This document shows positions 11,291-21,374 of a stretch of DNA of 34,820 bases, one piece after another. The stretch's first letter is position 1; each line of letters begins with the position of its first letter. This DNA is from Schoenoplectus triqueter (Eukaryota; Streptophyta; Magnoliopsida; Poales; Cyperaceae): NCBI GenBank assembly GCA_964058805.1, contig CAXKVV010001093.1, positions 1 to 34,820 of the forward strand, in the 5' to 3' direction. The notes beneath the pieces are model-generated. The model saw only the letters and a list, made by a program, of their open reading frames with translations, made no database searches and was not told the DNA's origin. Position numbers and translations under genes: made by a program.

Positions 11291-11715
11291 TGTTGATCAA
11301 ATCAAACCCTAATAAATATCAATGCAAGTATAATTGGTGTTTAATTAGGGTGGTTTCTGCAAAGGAGAGATATTTGACAGAAACACTGAGCTATAATTGA
11401 AACCTGGAATTAATTCAGAGAGAAAAATAGGGTTTTCTTAGCAAATGAATTTTTAATGCAAGGAGACAGGGGCAAAAGTGGAATTAAAAATTACAGGGAT
11501 AATCATCATGAATTTAGGGATTTTTGGTGAAAATTACATGATTTTTGGATGAGTGGAGCTATTAAAATAAATTCAGAGAAGATAGAACAGATTAATCAAG
11601 GGCCAGGATTGAATCAAGGAGTGCATTGGGTACAACTTAGGGAATGAAGGACAATTTGGGTGCAATTTGGGGACAAGAAAGAGTGCAAGTTCGAAAATCC
11701 AGTAACTATACCAGT

Positions 11716-11948
11716 GCCACATGGCGGCTCTCTATTGGGCCAGCTCAGCCATGAAGAGCCACGTGGCACTCTCCTATTGGTCCACCTCAGATGGGTGGGC
11801 CCCATCACTGGGCTGACCTGACAAGTGGGCCCCACCAGCATGCCACGTGGCAGCCTGCGACTCGGCCATGTCACACCACCAGAGCCATGTGGCTCATTTT
11901 CATTGGTTCATGTCAATAGCAAGTGTAAGGGACACAGACACGTGGCAG
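11716..11948. promoter_or_regulatory. Cluster of GCCACRTGGC palindromes in the left arm
   Basis: Ten-base palindromes or near-palindromes occur at 11716-11725 (GCCACATGGC), 11758-11767 and 11842-11851 (GCCACGTGGC) and 11884-11893 (GCCATGTGGC), with ACACGTGGC near 11938. They are interleaved with GTGGGCCCCA blocks. CACGTG is the plant G-box core bound by bHLH and bZIP factors. Whether it is used here is unknown. The cluster continues beyond the gypsy insertion at 17706-17940 (for example 17926-17935). Confidence 0.6.
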
Positions 11949-11994
11949 CACAGCATGAATCCACTTCATCAAGGGTTGTACACATGTCAACTTT

Positions 11995-11999
11995 CTATT
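11995..11999. repeat. Target site duplication CTATT, left copy
   Basis: Five-base direct repeat flanking the gypsy element. It matches 17701-17705. Confidence 0.9.
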
Positions 12000-12661
12000 T
12001 GAAGGCGATCAAGTCATGGCAGGTCTACAGGTGAACTCTCATGATCAAGGAAGCAAGTTCTGGACCAGTTCTCAGTTTGAAGAACCAAGCCCAAGTCATA
12101 TTTACAATTAATTTACGAAACAGCAGCTTTCTGGACAGATTCGTACTGGGCCAGTATTTTGGGCATAACTCTCTCATAATAACTCGGATTTGGGTGATTC
12201 AAATTTCTGTGATCAGATGATGAAATGGACTATCTTTTTGGTGTTTTGCGTTTCTCCAGATTCCAGAGTCTTCTTAGTCAAAACCTCGTGTCAAGTGAGC
12301 GTGGTTACTGAGGAGCCAGCCAGCATTTAGTTTCTTGGAACTCGTCTTTGAGTCTTTCTGTGTTTTAATTATATTTTGGAATTAACAGTAGTAGTTAATG
12401 TTATTTTTATTGTGTTTTGATATTTGCAAAAATAGTTAAGGAGTTATTAATTAGTAGGAAGTTTCTAGAGTTGAGTTGTATGGCTATATAAAGCCTAATT
12501 TCTGAATGTAAACTCACTTGTTGAATTATTATGAAAAAGTTTATCTTGAGTTGAGTTTATCTCCTCTTTTATCCTGCTGTGAGTTGAGAGTATCCTCCAG
12601 TTGTGATTTTATAGTTGAACGTGTGCGTGTCCTTGGACGATTCATAGCTCGAACGCTATCA
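12000..12661 (+). repeat. 5' LTR of gypsy element
   Basis: Begins TGAAGGCGATCAAG and ends GAACGCTATCA. It is almost identical to 17039-17700. Differences include position 3-4 of the LTR, CCAAGCCC versus CCAGGCCC, and TTTGGTG versus TTTTATG near 12240. Confidence 0.95.
12485..12492 (+). promoter_or_regulatory. LTR TATA box
   Basis: TATATAAA lies in the 5' LTR, with the identical sequence at 17524-17531 in the 3' LTR. Its position, about 170 bp before the LTR end, fits a retrotransposon promoter with a short R-U5. Confidence 0.65.
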
Positions 12662-12663
12662 GT

Positions 12664-12675
12664 TGGTATCAGAGC
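12664..12675 (+). other. Primer binding site, initiator methionine tRNA
   Basis: TGGTATCAGAGC starts two bases after the 5' LTR end. It matches the complement of the 3' end of plant initiator tRNA-Met, the usual primer for plant LTR elements. Confidence 0.9.
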
Positions 12676-12687
12676 AGCAGGCGAAGG

Positions 12688-13720
12688 ATGGTGCGACGTA
12701 GTGCTCGTGTCAATCCTCCTGAAGGCAACCAGCAAGCCGATCGAGATATTGAGTTGAACGAGTTGAGGCAGCATGTGCAACAACTCCAAGAGCGTCTAGC
12801 GCGCGTGGAGGCCGCTGGGAACAACCGCGATGATTCCTATCGTGGCTCAGATGGCGAAACTTATGGTGATGATGATGCGGAGTTCAACCCCTTCCACGAC
12901 AACCACACCTTGGTGTCCAGTGATGAAGAGGCTCTCCATCAAAATCACACCCGAAGGAACCAGCAATTTCGACGGGCTTTTGATCTAAAAGCGGATATTC
13001 CTGTGTACGAGGGGCGCATACAACCCGATGAGTTCATAGATTGGTTCAATACGGTTGAACGTGTCTTTGAATACCAAGATGTCCCTGAGGAAGAAAAGGT
13101 GAAGATTGTTGTCATCAAATTAAAGAAGCATGCATCTATTTGGTGGGAGCAGTTGAAAATGAAGCGAGCCCGTGAGGGTAAGCAAAAAAATCAAAACATG
13201 GGAAAAGATGGTGAAAGAGTTACAAAAGAAGTTTCTGCCGGAAGGGTACTTGCAAGAGGCCTTTTTTCAACTTCATGGCTTTGTTCAAGGTGATAAAACT
13301 GTGGCAGATTACACTGAAGAACTTGATCACCTCATGTTGAAATGTGGCGTTGTTGAGCCCGAAGAACAAACCATTGCACGATATCTTCGTGGCCTTCGCA
13401 AGGAGATTCATGATGTGGTAACTTTACAGCCCTTTATCTCTTATCATGATGTGTTTAAACTTGCCACAAAAGTTGAAAAACAACTCAAGGAGAAAGAAGT
13501 CAGAAAAACAGCGAGCTTTGGTGGTAGCCGAGTTCTCAATCGAGGCCATCCAACAAGTCATGGGAGCAGTACGCAATCAGCCAAACCAACATCAAGTGCA
13601 GTGGCCAAATTTTCAGCAAAAACCGCAACCGCAGGACCCTCTAAACCAACCCCTAAAGCTGTTCAATGCTATCGATGCAAATGGTACGGTCACATCATGT
13701 CCGAGTGCCCAAACCAGCGG
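12688..13720 (+). pseudogene. gag region of gypsy gag-pol (frameshifted)
   Basis: Starts at the first ATG after the primer binding site. Residues ~20-45 are heptad-like (ELNELRQHVQQLQERLARVE), consistent with a coiled coil. The Retrotrans_gag-type core follows, with FDLKADIPVYEG and a W-W motif near SIWWEQLK. A one-base insertion in the A run at 13183-13191 shifts the frame. The original frame then ends at 13293, while the gag homology resumes in the next frame from about 13190. A CCHC zinc knuckle is intact at about 13667-13708 (CX2CX4HX4C, beginning CYRCKWYGH). Gag forms the virus-like particle and the knuckle binds RNA. The gene cannot be read as one protein in this copy unless the A-run length is an assembly error. 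Confidence 0.9.
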
Positions 13721-15674
13721 GTATTTACCATTGTTGAAGAACCCCTAGAAGAGGAACAAACCGATTTTGATTCTCCACCCGTGTTTGATGAGGCAGCAGA
13801 TGAGGAGGATGTCATTTATGGAGATACGGGTGAGATGTTGGTGATTAGGCGTGTGCTGAATTCCAGTCCCGTTCAAGATGATGTGTGGCTCCGTAACAAT
13901 ATCTTCCATACACGATGCACCTCTCATGGGAAGGTATGCGATGTTATCATTGATAGCGGGAGTTGTGAGAATGTTGTTTCTGAAATTATGGTACAAAAGT
14001 TGCCGCTTAAAACTGAAAAGCACCCAAAACCGTACAAACTCTCTTGGTTGGAAAATGGTAAATGTGTGCAAGTTGACCAGCGTTGTTTGGTTAATTTTTC
14101 TATTGGTGAGAAGTACCGAGATGAGGTATGGTGTGATGTAGTTCCTATGGATGCTTGTCATTTACTTTTGGGGAGGCCTTGGCAGTTTGATAGAAAGGTA
14201 CACCATGACGGTTTTAAAAACACTTATTCTTTTGAGCTGAATGGTGCTAAAATTACTTTGGGTCCTTCTATAATGGAAATGAAATCTAAACCAGCCCTCA
14301 AGGATAGCAATTTCATTCTCTCAAAATCTGAATTTACTGAAATTTTTGAAGAATCCCAAATAGCCTTTGCATTGGTGGTGAAAGAAGTTAAGGGTGACAG
14401 AAGTACTCTAATACCTGGACCAATGGTACCTTTACTTGAACAATTTCAGAACCTTATTCCAGATGAAATTCCAGCAGGTTTACCTCCAATGAGGAGTGTG
14501 CCACACTGCATAGATTTTGTTCCTGGTGCAGTTTTGCCAAACAAAGCAGCCTACCGAATGAACCCAACAGAAAATGCCGAGTTACAGCGGCAAGTAGATG
14601 AGTTGTTGAGAAAAGGGTTTGGTGCGTGAAAGCATGAGTCCTTGTGCAGTTCCAGCCTTGCTTGTGCCAAAGAAAGATGGTTCTTTTCGCATGTGTGTGG
14701 ATAGTAGAGCGGTCAACAAGATTACTATCAAGTATCGCTTCCCTATTCCTCGTCTAGATGAAATGCTAGATCAGCTCCATGGTGCTAGTGTATTTTCAAA
14801 GATTGATCTTAGAAGTGGGTACCATCAGATTCGTATGAGGCCTGGTGATGAATGGAAGATGGCATTTAAGACCCGTGATGGATTGTTTGAGTGGTTGGTG
14901 ATGCCATTCGGACTCTCTAATGCTCCTAGTACTTTTATGAGAATAATGAATTTGGTGTTTAAGTCTTTTATTGGCAGATTTGTGGTGGTCTATTTTGATG
15001 ATATACTCGTGTATAGCACGGATAAAGAAGAGCATTTGGAACACCTTCGCTAAGTCTTTGAAGTGCTAGCTGAACAGAAACTCTACATCAACCTCAAGAA
15101 GTGCGAGTTTCTAACCAGCAACTTGGTGGTTTCAGTTGAGGGTATTCATGTTGATCCTTCTAAGGTGGATGCAATTGTTTCATGGCCAATACCAACCAAC
15201 ATTCACGATGTGAGGAGTTTTCATGGATTGGCCTCATTTTATCGCCGGTTCATTCGAGATTTCAGCACTCTTCTCTCTCCAATCACCGAGTGCTTGAAAG
15301 GAGGAGTATTCAAATGGACAAAGGAAGCTGAAAAGAGCTTTCAACTCATCAAGGAGAAGATGACAGCAGCCCCAATTCTTACTTTGCCCAACTTTGAGAA
15401 TATTTTTGAGCTTGAATGTGATGCATCTGGTATTGGCATTGGTGCGGTTCTCAATCAAGAAGGTCGACCTATTGCCTTCTTTAGTGAAAAACTTTCAGAT
15501 TCACGTAAGAACTACACTACATATGACAAGGAGTTCTATGCAATTGTCCGAGCTCTTGGGCATTGGAGACACTACCTCATTTCCAAGGAGTTCATTCTCT
15601 ACTCCGACCATGAGGCGCTGAAGTTCATAAATGGGCAGCACAAGCTCAAACCAAGGCATGCAAGGTGGGTGTAA
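13721..15674 (+). pseudogene. protease, reverse transcriptase and RNase H of gypsy pol (broken)
   Basis: The aspartic protease shows the DSGS active-site motif at about 13952-13963. A one-base insertion in the T run at 14618-14620 moves the reverse transcriptase to the next frame. The palm carries [11 protein letters not shown] and the YFDD catalytic box at 14991-15002. An in-frame TAA at 15051-15053 follows, consistent with a C-to-T change in a glutamine codon. The RNase H domain downstream has its acidic residues in [16 protein letters not shown] and LYSDHEAL. A second stop, TAA at 15672-15674, interrupts the RNase H C-terminus. All recognisable catalytic residues survive, so the lesions look recent. 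Confidence 0.92.
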
Positions 15675-17150
15675 TTTTTACAAGGCTACATATTCCACAT
15701 CAAGCATAAAAGTGGTGCTTCAAATCAAGTGGCGAATGCTTTAAGTAGGAGGCATTCTTTGCTGTCCACAATGAAGGTAAATGTTCTTGGGTTTGAAGTG
15801 ATCAAGGAGTTGTATTCTGATGATGAGTTCTTTGGCATGATAAAAGCTGAATGTGCAAAAGGGCCATATAAAGAATTTGTGGTGAATGATGGATATATTT
15901 TCTATGGCAATCGTTTGTGCGTACCGAATTATTCTTTGAGGTGGCAGATCATTAAAGAGGTTAATGATGGTGGGTTAAGTGGTCATTTTGGATGAGATAA
16001 AACTGGTGCATTACTCCAAGACCATTTCTATTGGCCTAAAATGATGAAGGATGTGAACCATTATATTTTGAGATGTAGAACTTGCCATCTAGCAAAAATA
16101 AAGTCTCAAAATTCTGGACTTTACACTCCCCTTCCTGTTCCTAATGCACCGTGGAAAGATGTGAGCATGGATTTTGTGATGGGATTGCCCAGAACTCGAC
16201 GCAGCAAAGATTCAATCATAGTGGTGGTTGATCGGTTCTCTAAAATGGCGCACTTTGTTCCTTGTGCAAAAACGATGGATGCCACTAACATAGCTGATCT
16301 TTATTTCAAGGAGATAGTGAAGTTGCATGGCATTCCAAATACCATAACATCTGACAGAGACCCGAAGTTTGTTGGGCATTTTTGGAGAACACTTTGGCGT
16401 AAGATGGGTACAAAGCTGCAGTTTAGTTCAGCCTATCATCCTCAAACCGATGGCCAAACTGAGATTGTGAATCGGAGTTTGGGCAATCTGTTGAGAAGCT
16501 TGGTGGGTGATAACATACGCCAATGGGACCTTGTTCTACCTCAAGCTGAATTCGCTTACAACAGGTCCAACAGCAAGACGACAGGTAAAAGCCCTTTTGA
16601 AGTGGTGTATGGATGCAATCCAAAGACTCCTCTTGATCTTGTGTCATTGCCAATCAGCCATAGCTATAGTGGAGATGCAGATGAGCGTGCTAAAGCAATC
16701 AAGGACTTGCATGAACAAGTCAGCAAGAGGATTGAGAAGCAAAATCAGAAGTATGAAAGACAAGCTAACAAGCACCGAAGGGCTGTGATTTTCAAAGAAG
16801 GTGATCTTGTGTGGGTGCATTTGAGCAAGGAGAGATTTCCACCTGGGCGCAATGCAAAGCTCAAGCACCGTGGTGATGGACCGTTTAAAATCTTGCAGCA
16901 CATAGGTGACAATGCTTACAAGGTGGAGCTTCCCGGAGATTATGGTGTTTCATCCACATTCAATGTGAAGGATCTTTCTCCATACCATGGCGAAAATGAG
17001 CCGAACTCGTGGGCGAGTTCTTTTCAACCAGGGGAGAATGATGGCGATCAAGTCATGGCAGGTCTACAGGTGAACTCTCATGATCAAGGAAGCAAGTTCT
17101 GGACCAGTTCTCAGTTTGAAGAACCAGGCCCAAGTCATATTTACAATTAA
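15675..17150 (+). pseudogene. integrase of gypsy pol, CRM-like C-terminus (broken)
   Basis: Continues in the same frame as the RT-RNase H block. The HHCC zinc-binding region is split by a TGA at 15993-15995, consistent with a CGA-to-TGA change. Downstream, from 16041, the C residues of RCRTCHLAK are followed by the DDE core: D in SMDFVMGLP (residue 44 of the segment from 16041), D in SDRDPKF (105) and E in TDGQTEIVN (141), with the canonical 35-residue gap. A GPFKIL...YKVELP module follows, then FNVKDLSPY and an acidic tail. The frame crosses into the 3' LTR at 17039 and ends at the TAA at 17148-17150. No chromodomain is visible. The integrase would insert the cDNA, and CRM-type tails are thought to bias this to centromeric chromatin. 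Confidence 0.9.
17029..17038 (+). other. Polypurine tract of gypsy element
   Basis: CAGGGGAGAA lies immediately before the 3' LTR, the expected priming site for plus-strand DNA. It lies inside the integrase reading frame. Confidence 0.8.
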
Positions 17151-17700
17151 TTTACGAAACAGCAGCTTTCTGGACAGATTCGTACTGGGCCAGTATTTTG
17201 GGCATAACTCTCTCATAATAACTCGGATTTGGGTGATTCAAATTTCTGTGATCAGATGATGAAATGGACTATCTTTTTTATGTTTTGCGTTTCTCCAGAT
17301 TCCAGAGTCTTCTTGGTCAAAACCTCGTGTCAAGTGAGCGTGGTTACTGAGGAGCCAGCCAGCATTTAGTTTCTTGGAACTCGTCTTTGAGTCTTTCTAT
17401 GTTTTAATTATATTTTGGAATTAACAGTAGTAGTTAATGTTATTTTTATTGTTTTTTGATATTTGCAAAAATAGTTAAGGAGTTATTAATTAGTAGAAAG
17501 TTTCTAGAGTTGAGTTGTATGGCTATATAAAGCCTAATTTCTAAATGTAAACTCACTTGTTGAATTATTATGAAAAAGTTTATCTTGAGTTGAGTTTATC
17601 TCCTCTTTTATCCTGCTGTGAGTTGAGAGTATCCTCCAGTTGTGATTTTATAGTTGAACGTGTGCGTGTCCTTGGACGATTCATAGCTCGAACGCTATCA
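17039..17700 (+). repeat. 3' LTR of gypsy element
   Basis: Begins TGATGGCGATCAAG and ends GAACGCTATCA, 662 bp. Its first ~112 bp encode the last ~37 residues of the pol frame. Confidence 0.95.
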
Positions 17701-17705
17701 CTATT
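17701..17705. repeat. Target site duplication CTATT, right copy
   Basis: Matches 11995-11999. Removing one copy and the element rejoins the left inverted-repeat arm. Confidence 0.9.
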
Positions 17706-18300
17706 GGTCCACATCAGCACATATGGGCCCCACCTCAGCGCAACCAGCTAAGAAATGGGCCCCACCTATGCCACGTGTCAACCCATGTTAGGGCCACCTC
17801 AGCAGACTGTGCCACTTGTCAGCACGACAACAATACACATCAACAAATTAAATCTTATTCAATTAGACCTATTGGACACATGGCAGTCAACTACCGGCAC
17901 AATTCAACAGAGTAGATCCCACTCTGCCACGTGGCAGTCGATCATCGATTCACACTAACAGACTCAATTACTTACAGATGGGGTCCACTTATCATAGTTT
18001 TGAGTGTATAGTTCATACAATGAGGCATATACCAAGTCTACACACAATTACAACCGTAAATTTAAAATGAGAAGAAAAGAAGGTATGCACCTGGCTCTTG
18101 TGCTGCCTCCCTCTGATCGCTCCTCTCCTGAAGCGATGGCTCACGAACACCGCGTGCACCCGAAGTTGAACCCCTTTTATCATTTTCTCTTCTCCCTCTC
18201 TTCCTCTTTCTTCCGCCCGACAATAATGGAGGCGCCATGGATGAGAGCGGGTTTAGCACGTTTCTTTGCTTCAATTGTTCACCACGAGGGGCGCCAAATG
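17706..18300. mobile_element. Left arm of long inverted repeat, inner segment
   Basis: Continuation of the left arm beyond the gypsy insertion. The stretch 17970-18095 matches the reverse complement of about 33130-33260, with landmarks such as GAGTGTATAGTTCATACA against GAATGTATAGCTCACACA. It carries more CACGTG-type palindromes (GCCACGTGTCA near 17768, GCCACGTGGC at 17926-17935) and TGGGCCCCA blocks. Homology with the right arm fades near 18270-18300. Confidence 0.75.
18091..18300 (-). pseudogene. Exon-like segment with short basic peptide, left arm
   Basis: I do not recognise the product. Read on the - strand, a TAG acceptor-like border at 18301-18303 precedes a 62-nt leader, then an ATG at 18236-18238. 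It opens a frame of 49 codons rich in Arg and Lys (MAP...GGRKRKRGRRENDKRG) that ends EPG exactly at a CAG/GTGCATACC donor-like site (18091/18090). Upstream lies a possible first intron of 97 nt (18301-18397) with a GAG/GTAATTCC donor. The right arm has the same arrangement at 32942-33138. Both ATG-to-donor stretches end in the same phase and differ in length by 9 nt. Gene status is inferred from this paired conservation only. It may be a functional exon, a gene fragment captured by the element, or chance. Confidence 0.35.
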
Positions 18301-19117
18301 CTAATACAAGATCGTGTGAACAATCAGTTGATGAAATTAGGGATGAGAGCAAGGATAATTGATATAAATAATCATCCGGCTTAGAAATAGGAATTACCTC
18401 TGTGAGGGGTTATAGGCGCAATTGGTGATGCTAGCACTCTATCCCCACTCGCACGACACCAAGGCACGTTTCAAGTAAGTCTCTTGGACTCTCACAATTA
18501 GTGTATTGCCGGCTTGCTAATTGAATTCGAGATGAGATGCTCAAAATCAAAGTCAGTGCAAACAAGGGATTATACAAGGATGCTAGATCAAGTCCGGATG
18601 GTGAGGTGTTGTTGATTAAGCTTTCAATTGGAAGAATTAATAAAGAATGATTATGATTGAGTGTGAAGATCGTGAATGGGGCCTAAGTGAGAAATGAAGT
18701 TTTGATCAACCAATTGAAGTTAAGGGCTGCTCAGAGCTTATAAGGGAGGTTTGTCAGAGGTGTGCGAATGATCAGAATGTTCTGGAACGGTCTAGAAGTA
18801 TAGGAGAGTCGGTTGATGAAAATGAGTGGCAAAAGAGTAAAAATGATAAGAATATAACTAACTCTAACAACTCAAGTTGCGCAGTTAGCTAAAGGACAGT
18901 TGTGCGACCCTTTTTCGCGCGCTCCGCATCGTCGCTGGGCGATGGGATGCGGAAGAAGGACACGGAGATCCCTCCCAAGCGTGCATCTGTTTAATGCCGG
19001 CTGGTTCTGCCGTTTAGAAAGATTTGGATGCACATTTAGGGGGTTTTTAGTGATTGTGAGTTCTTGTAGATTCCGGTGGGCGCAAGCCCCCACCGTTAAT
19101 TACCCTGGGCAACTAAC
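18301..19117. other. Interior of inverted-repeat structure, left piece
   Basis: No protein-coding gene is supported here. It contains the putative intron described for 18091-18300 and some inverted repeats: TCCGCATC with GATGCGGA near 18925-18955, and CGGTGGG (19074-19080) with CCCACCG (19089-19095). I see no terminator, RNA gene or known repeat. The copia element is inserted at its right end, and the interior resumes at 28199. Confidence 0.5.
19113..19117. repeat. Target site duplication CTAAC, left copy
   Basis: Five-base direct repeat flanking the copia element. It matches 28194-28198. Confidence 0.9.
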
Positions 19118-19770
19118 TGTAGGGATTCAGAATGCCCAAATCCCATTAATGCTCAAGCTGCGGAAAGACCGTAGAACAAAAATTTTACTTCTACTTAAGT
19201 TAGGGATTAAAGTATGTCGGATAATAACCGAGAGTTACAGACATTTAATCCTTTACAAAAGACAGTAAAATATTATTTTACTTCTAACTTAAGCTTAGGG
19301 TTAAAGTGATGTGTCGGATGATTACCGAGAGATACACACCTCTTTAAACCTTTATTGATCTACTCCATGATTGATTTCTAAAATATTAATCTACTTAACA
19401 ATTACATAGATTAATATAAGATGTTATACCTCGCTTCCAAATTTCAATTGGAATGAAAATCGGCTTGTCTCGGAGCACCAAACGTCTGATGCCTCTGTAG
19501 GTTATCCACCAGGACTGACCAGAGAGCGGTTTATTTCTTTTGCCAGAAATACCGTAAACCGTGGTTTTTCGCAAAAACACTATTCACCCGAGAAAAAGAC
19601 GAAATAGTACTATTCACGACTCGCAGTAATTCTGTTTCACAAATGTGCAGAAATACCGCAACTTTCGTAAAAACACTATTCACCGATCCCGTGAATTCTC
19701 AAACAACCGTATACCGGGAGAGAGAAAGTAGAACTGATTTGGTATAATTTTCTCTCTCACCCCACCCCTC

Positions 19771-19779
19771 TATTTATAG
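19771..19779 (-). promoter_or_regulatory. TATA box of copia LTR (3' copy)
   Basis: CTATAAATA on the - strand is followed downstream by a pyrimidine/purine-biased leader. The transcription start would lie near 19745, leaving an R-U5 of about 630 bp. The 5' LTR copy is at 26733-26741. Confidence 0.75.
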
Positions 19780-19821
19780 CCAAATTTGGGATTGCAAAAT
19801 TACCAAAATACCCTTGAGGAT

Positions 19822-19937
19822 GATGTCATGGATGATGTCATATATGATGTCATGGATGATGTCATATATGATGTCATGGATGATGTCATGGATGATGTCA
19901 TATATGATGTCATGGATGATGTCATGCATGATGTCAT
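19822..19937. promoter_or_regulatory. Ten-copy 12-bp array, possible LTR enhancer
   Basis: GATGTCAT recurs ten times at exactly 12-bp spacing with alternating linkers GGAT, ATAT and GCAT. The core TGATGTCA is one change from the palindromic bZIP site TGACGTCA. In the element's orientation the array sits about 45-165 bp upstream of the TATA box. The reading frame rich in Met, Ser and Trp across it is a repeat artefact. The other LTR has the same array at 26784-26899 with one unit mutated. Confidence 0.65.
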
Positions 19938-21232
19938 CTAAGGTCCAAATTTACAAGTTTGCCATTGGGCTTTTGGCCAAATTACCGAAATACCCTTGGG
20001 CTTTTGGATTTTGGGCTTTTCTGATTTTGGGCTTTTAATTATTAATTAAGGCTTTAATTATTAATGGGCTTTTGGCCCATAATTCAAATCCATAATTAAC
20101 ATTTAAAATCCAAATCAAATATATATATAATTATCATCTACAATTATATTTTTCTCGGTTGTTGTTTCGGCGAATTTATACGACGTGTCCAACACGTTAT
20201 AAATTCAATCTGATTTTTGTTTCTTGTCATCTCTATGACAAATATAATTATATCATATATAATTAATTATAACCATCTTATTATTAATTATAAACAATTC
20301 ATAATTAATCAATAAGATTCTCCGATTAACTCCTATACGGTGTGACCCGACAGGATCCGTGTTATGTTGGTAAATAGAGTTAAAACCGTTTTAACTTCTA
20401 TAATCATAGGAGGCATCTGGCAGAATGCACTATGACCATCCAATTACACAGATGATGATGTACTGTACAATATCATGATCCAGTAAACTATTTACTTGTG
20501 TTTAATTCTTTTGTCTCATAGCTATCAGATCAGTTTCAAGGTAGGTATGTGTCATCCTTGCAAACTTAATCTTTTCTTGATCCTGAGTAAATAATCAAAT
20601 ATAATTACTCTTGTAATTATACTGCTAGCAGATAATCTTACTCTATCAAGGGGCCCAGTGATGCTATAACTCGTATAAAAATACGAGGGACAATAGTACT
20701 TTTGGCAAACCATCTCTTCCTCCGCATAAGTTATGTATACCGAAGAGCTACCTTTATAGCCACCTTTTACGGATAACGTTTGGTAGAAATCACACACATA
20801 CATATCCTATGTAAGAAAGATGAATACCTCATACTTTAGAATTTAATACTGAACGAAAACATTAATGACACGAATACAATTCCATTTAATGTTTCATTGG
20901 GGGTCTATCAAAATACGATGTTCCTTGAACATCTATCTATGTGATTAAAATGACAACTCTTTGTCTATGGTCTGTAAAACTTGACCATCATTTAATCCAC
21001 ATACTAACTTGATAACGGTTAATTAGTGTTCCTGCTAATTACCTTAGTTAGTGACTTTTAAGAGTATATTCTATATTATGAAGTTTCACAATTCCAGTCA
21101 TGAACTCGGAATGATTCATAAATTCAATAATACTCAAGGAAACAAAATATCGTTTAAATATCCAATTCATGAACAAAGCTTTATATAACAAATTTATCGT
21201 ATTATTGACTTCAAGATTATTACAAACTAACA

Positions 21233-21243
21233 ATCTCCCACTT
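21233..21243 (-). other. Polypurine tract of copia element
   Basis: AAGTGGGAGAT on the - strand immediately precedes the 3' LTR. Confidence 0.85.
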
Positions 21244-21374
21244 AAGCTTGGAGTCAATCATATTGAGTCATGCCTTATACAAATCTCTTTATTCTATAAA
21301 TCTCTCAGATTTAAAGGAAAATCTCACAGCCAATCTCCTATGTGTCTCAAACCCATAGAAGATATGTGCAACTA

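Larger units (their letters stand above)
10121..11999 (+). mobile_element. Left arm of long inverted repeat, outer segment
   Basis: From about 10236 this segment matches, in reverse complement, the right end of the window back from 34820. I estimate ~85% identity in the stretch 11080-11330, with indels. Shared landmarks are CAGAAGAAGTCGCTG, the TATAAATACCCC modules, CCAAAGC-GAGCAACCA stretches and GCCACGTGGC palindromes. The first ~115 bp (10121-10235) have no partner inside the window because the window ends first. No protein-coding region is supported. The small reading frames here are not conserved in the other arm. The segment is interrupted at 12000 by the gypsy element and resumes at 17706. 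It could be the terminal inverted repeat of a large element, or one of two oppositely oriented copies of an unknown element. Confidence 0.8.
12000..17700 (+). mobile_element. Ty3/gypsy LTR retrotransposon, CRM-like chromovirus, defective
   Basis: Complete 5.7-kb structure. It has 662-bp LTRs beginning TG and ending CA, an initiator-Met tRNA primer binding site, a gag-PR-RT-RNaseH-IN order on the + strand, a polypurine tract and a 5-bp TSD. Integrase after reverse transcriptase identifies Ty3/gypsy. No chromodomain is visible after the integrase. Instead the protein ends in a short acidic stretch (SSFQPGENDGDQ) and runs into the 3' LTR. This is the arrangement I associate with the CRM clade of centromeric chromoviruses; clade assignment is inference. 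The LTRs differ at about nine positions by eye (~1.4%), so the insertion is recent. Two frameshifts and three in-frame stops disable the single long gag-pol frame. Confidence 0.93.
19118..21232 (-). repeat. 3' LTR of copia element
   Basis: Left-hand LTR, 2115 bp. It differs from the right-hand LTR by single bases, for example TGTAGGG versus TGTTGGG at its terminus and GGTATAATT versus GGTGTAATT near 19741. It contains the promoter and 12-bp array described separately. Confidence 0.95.

Noticed and set aside
18284..18298. TTTGGCGCCCC on the - strand, resembling the start of a retroelement primer binding site after an LTR ending in CA
   Set aside because: The stretch beyond TGGCGCC does not clearly match a tRNA I can name. 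The right arm lacks it at the equivalent place, and no matching second LTR was found.
19814..20038. Met/Ser/Trp-rich reading frame in the copia LTR (also 26776-27000)
   Set aside because: It is the translation of the 12-bp array and continues into LTR sequence. It is not a gene.
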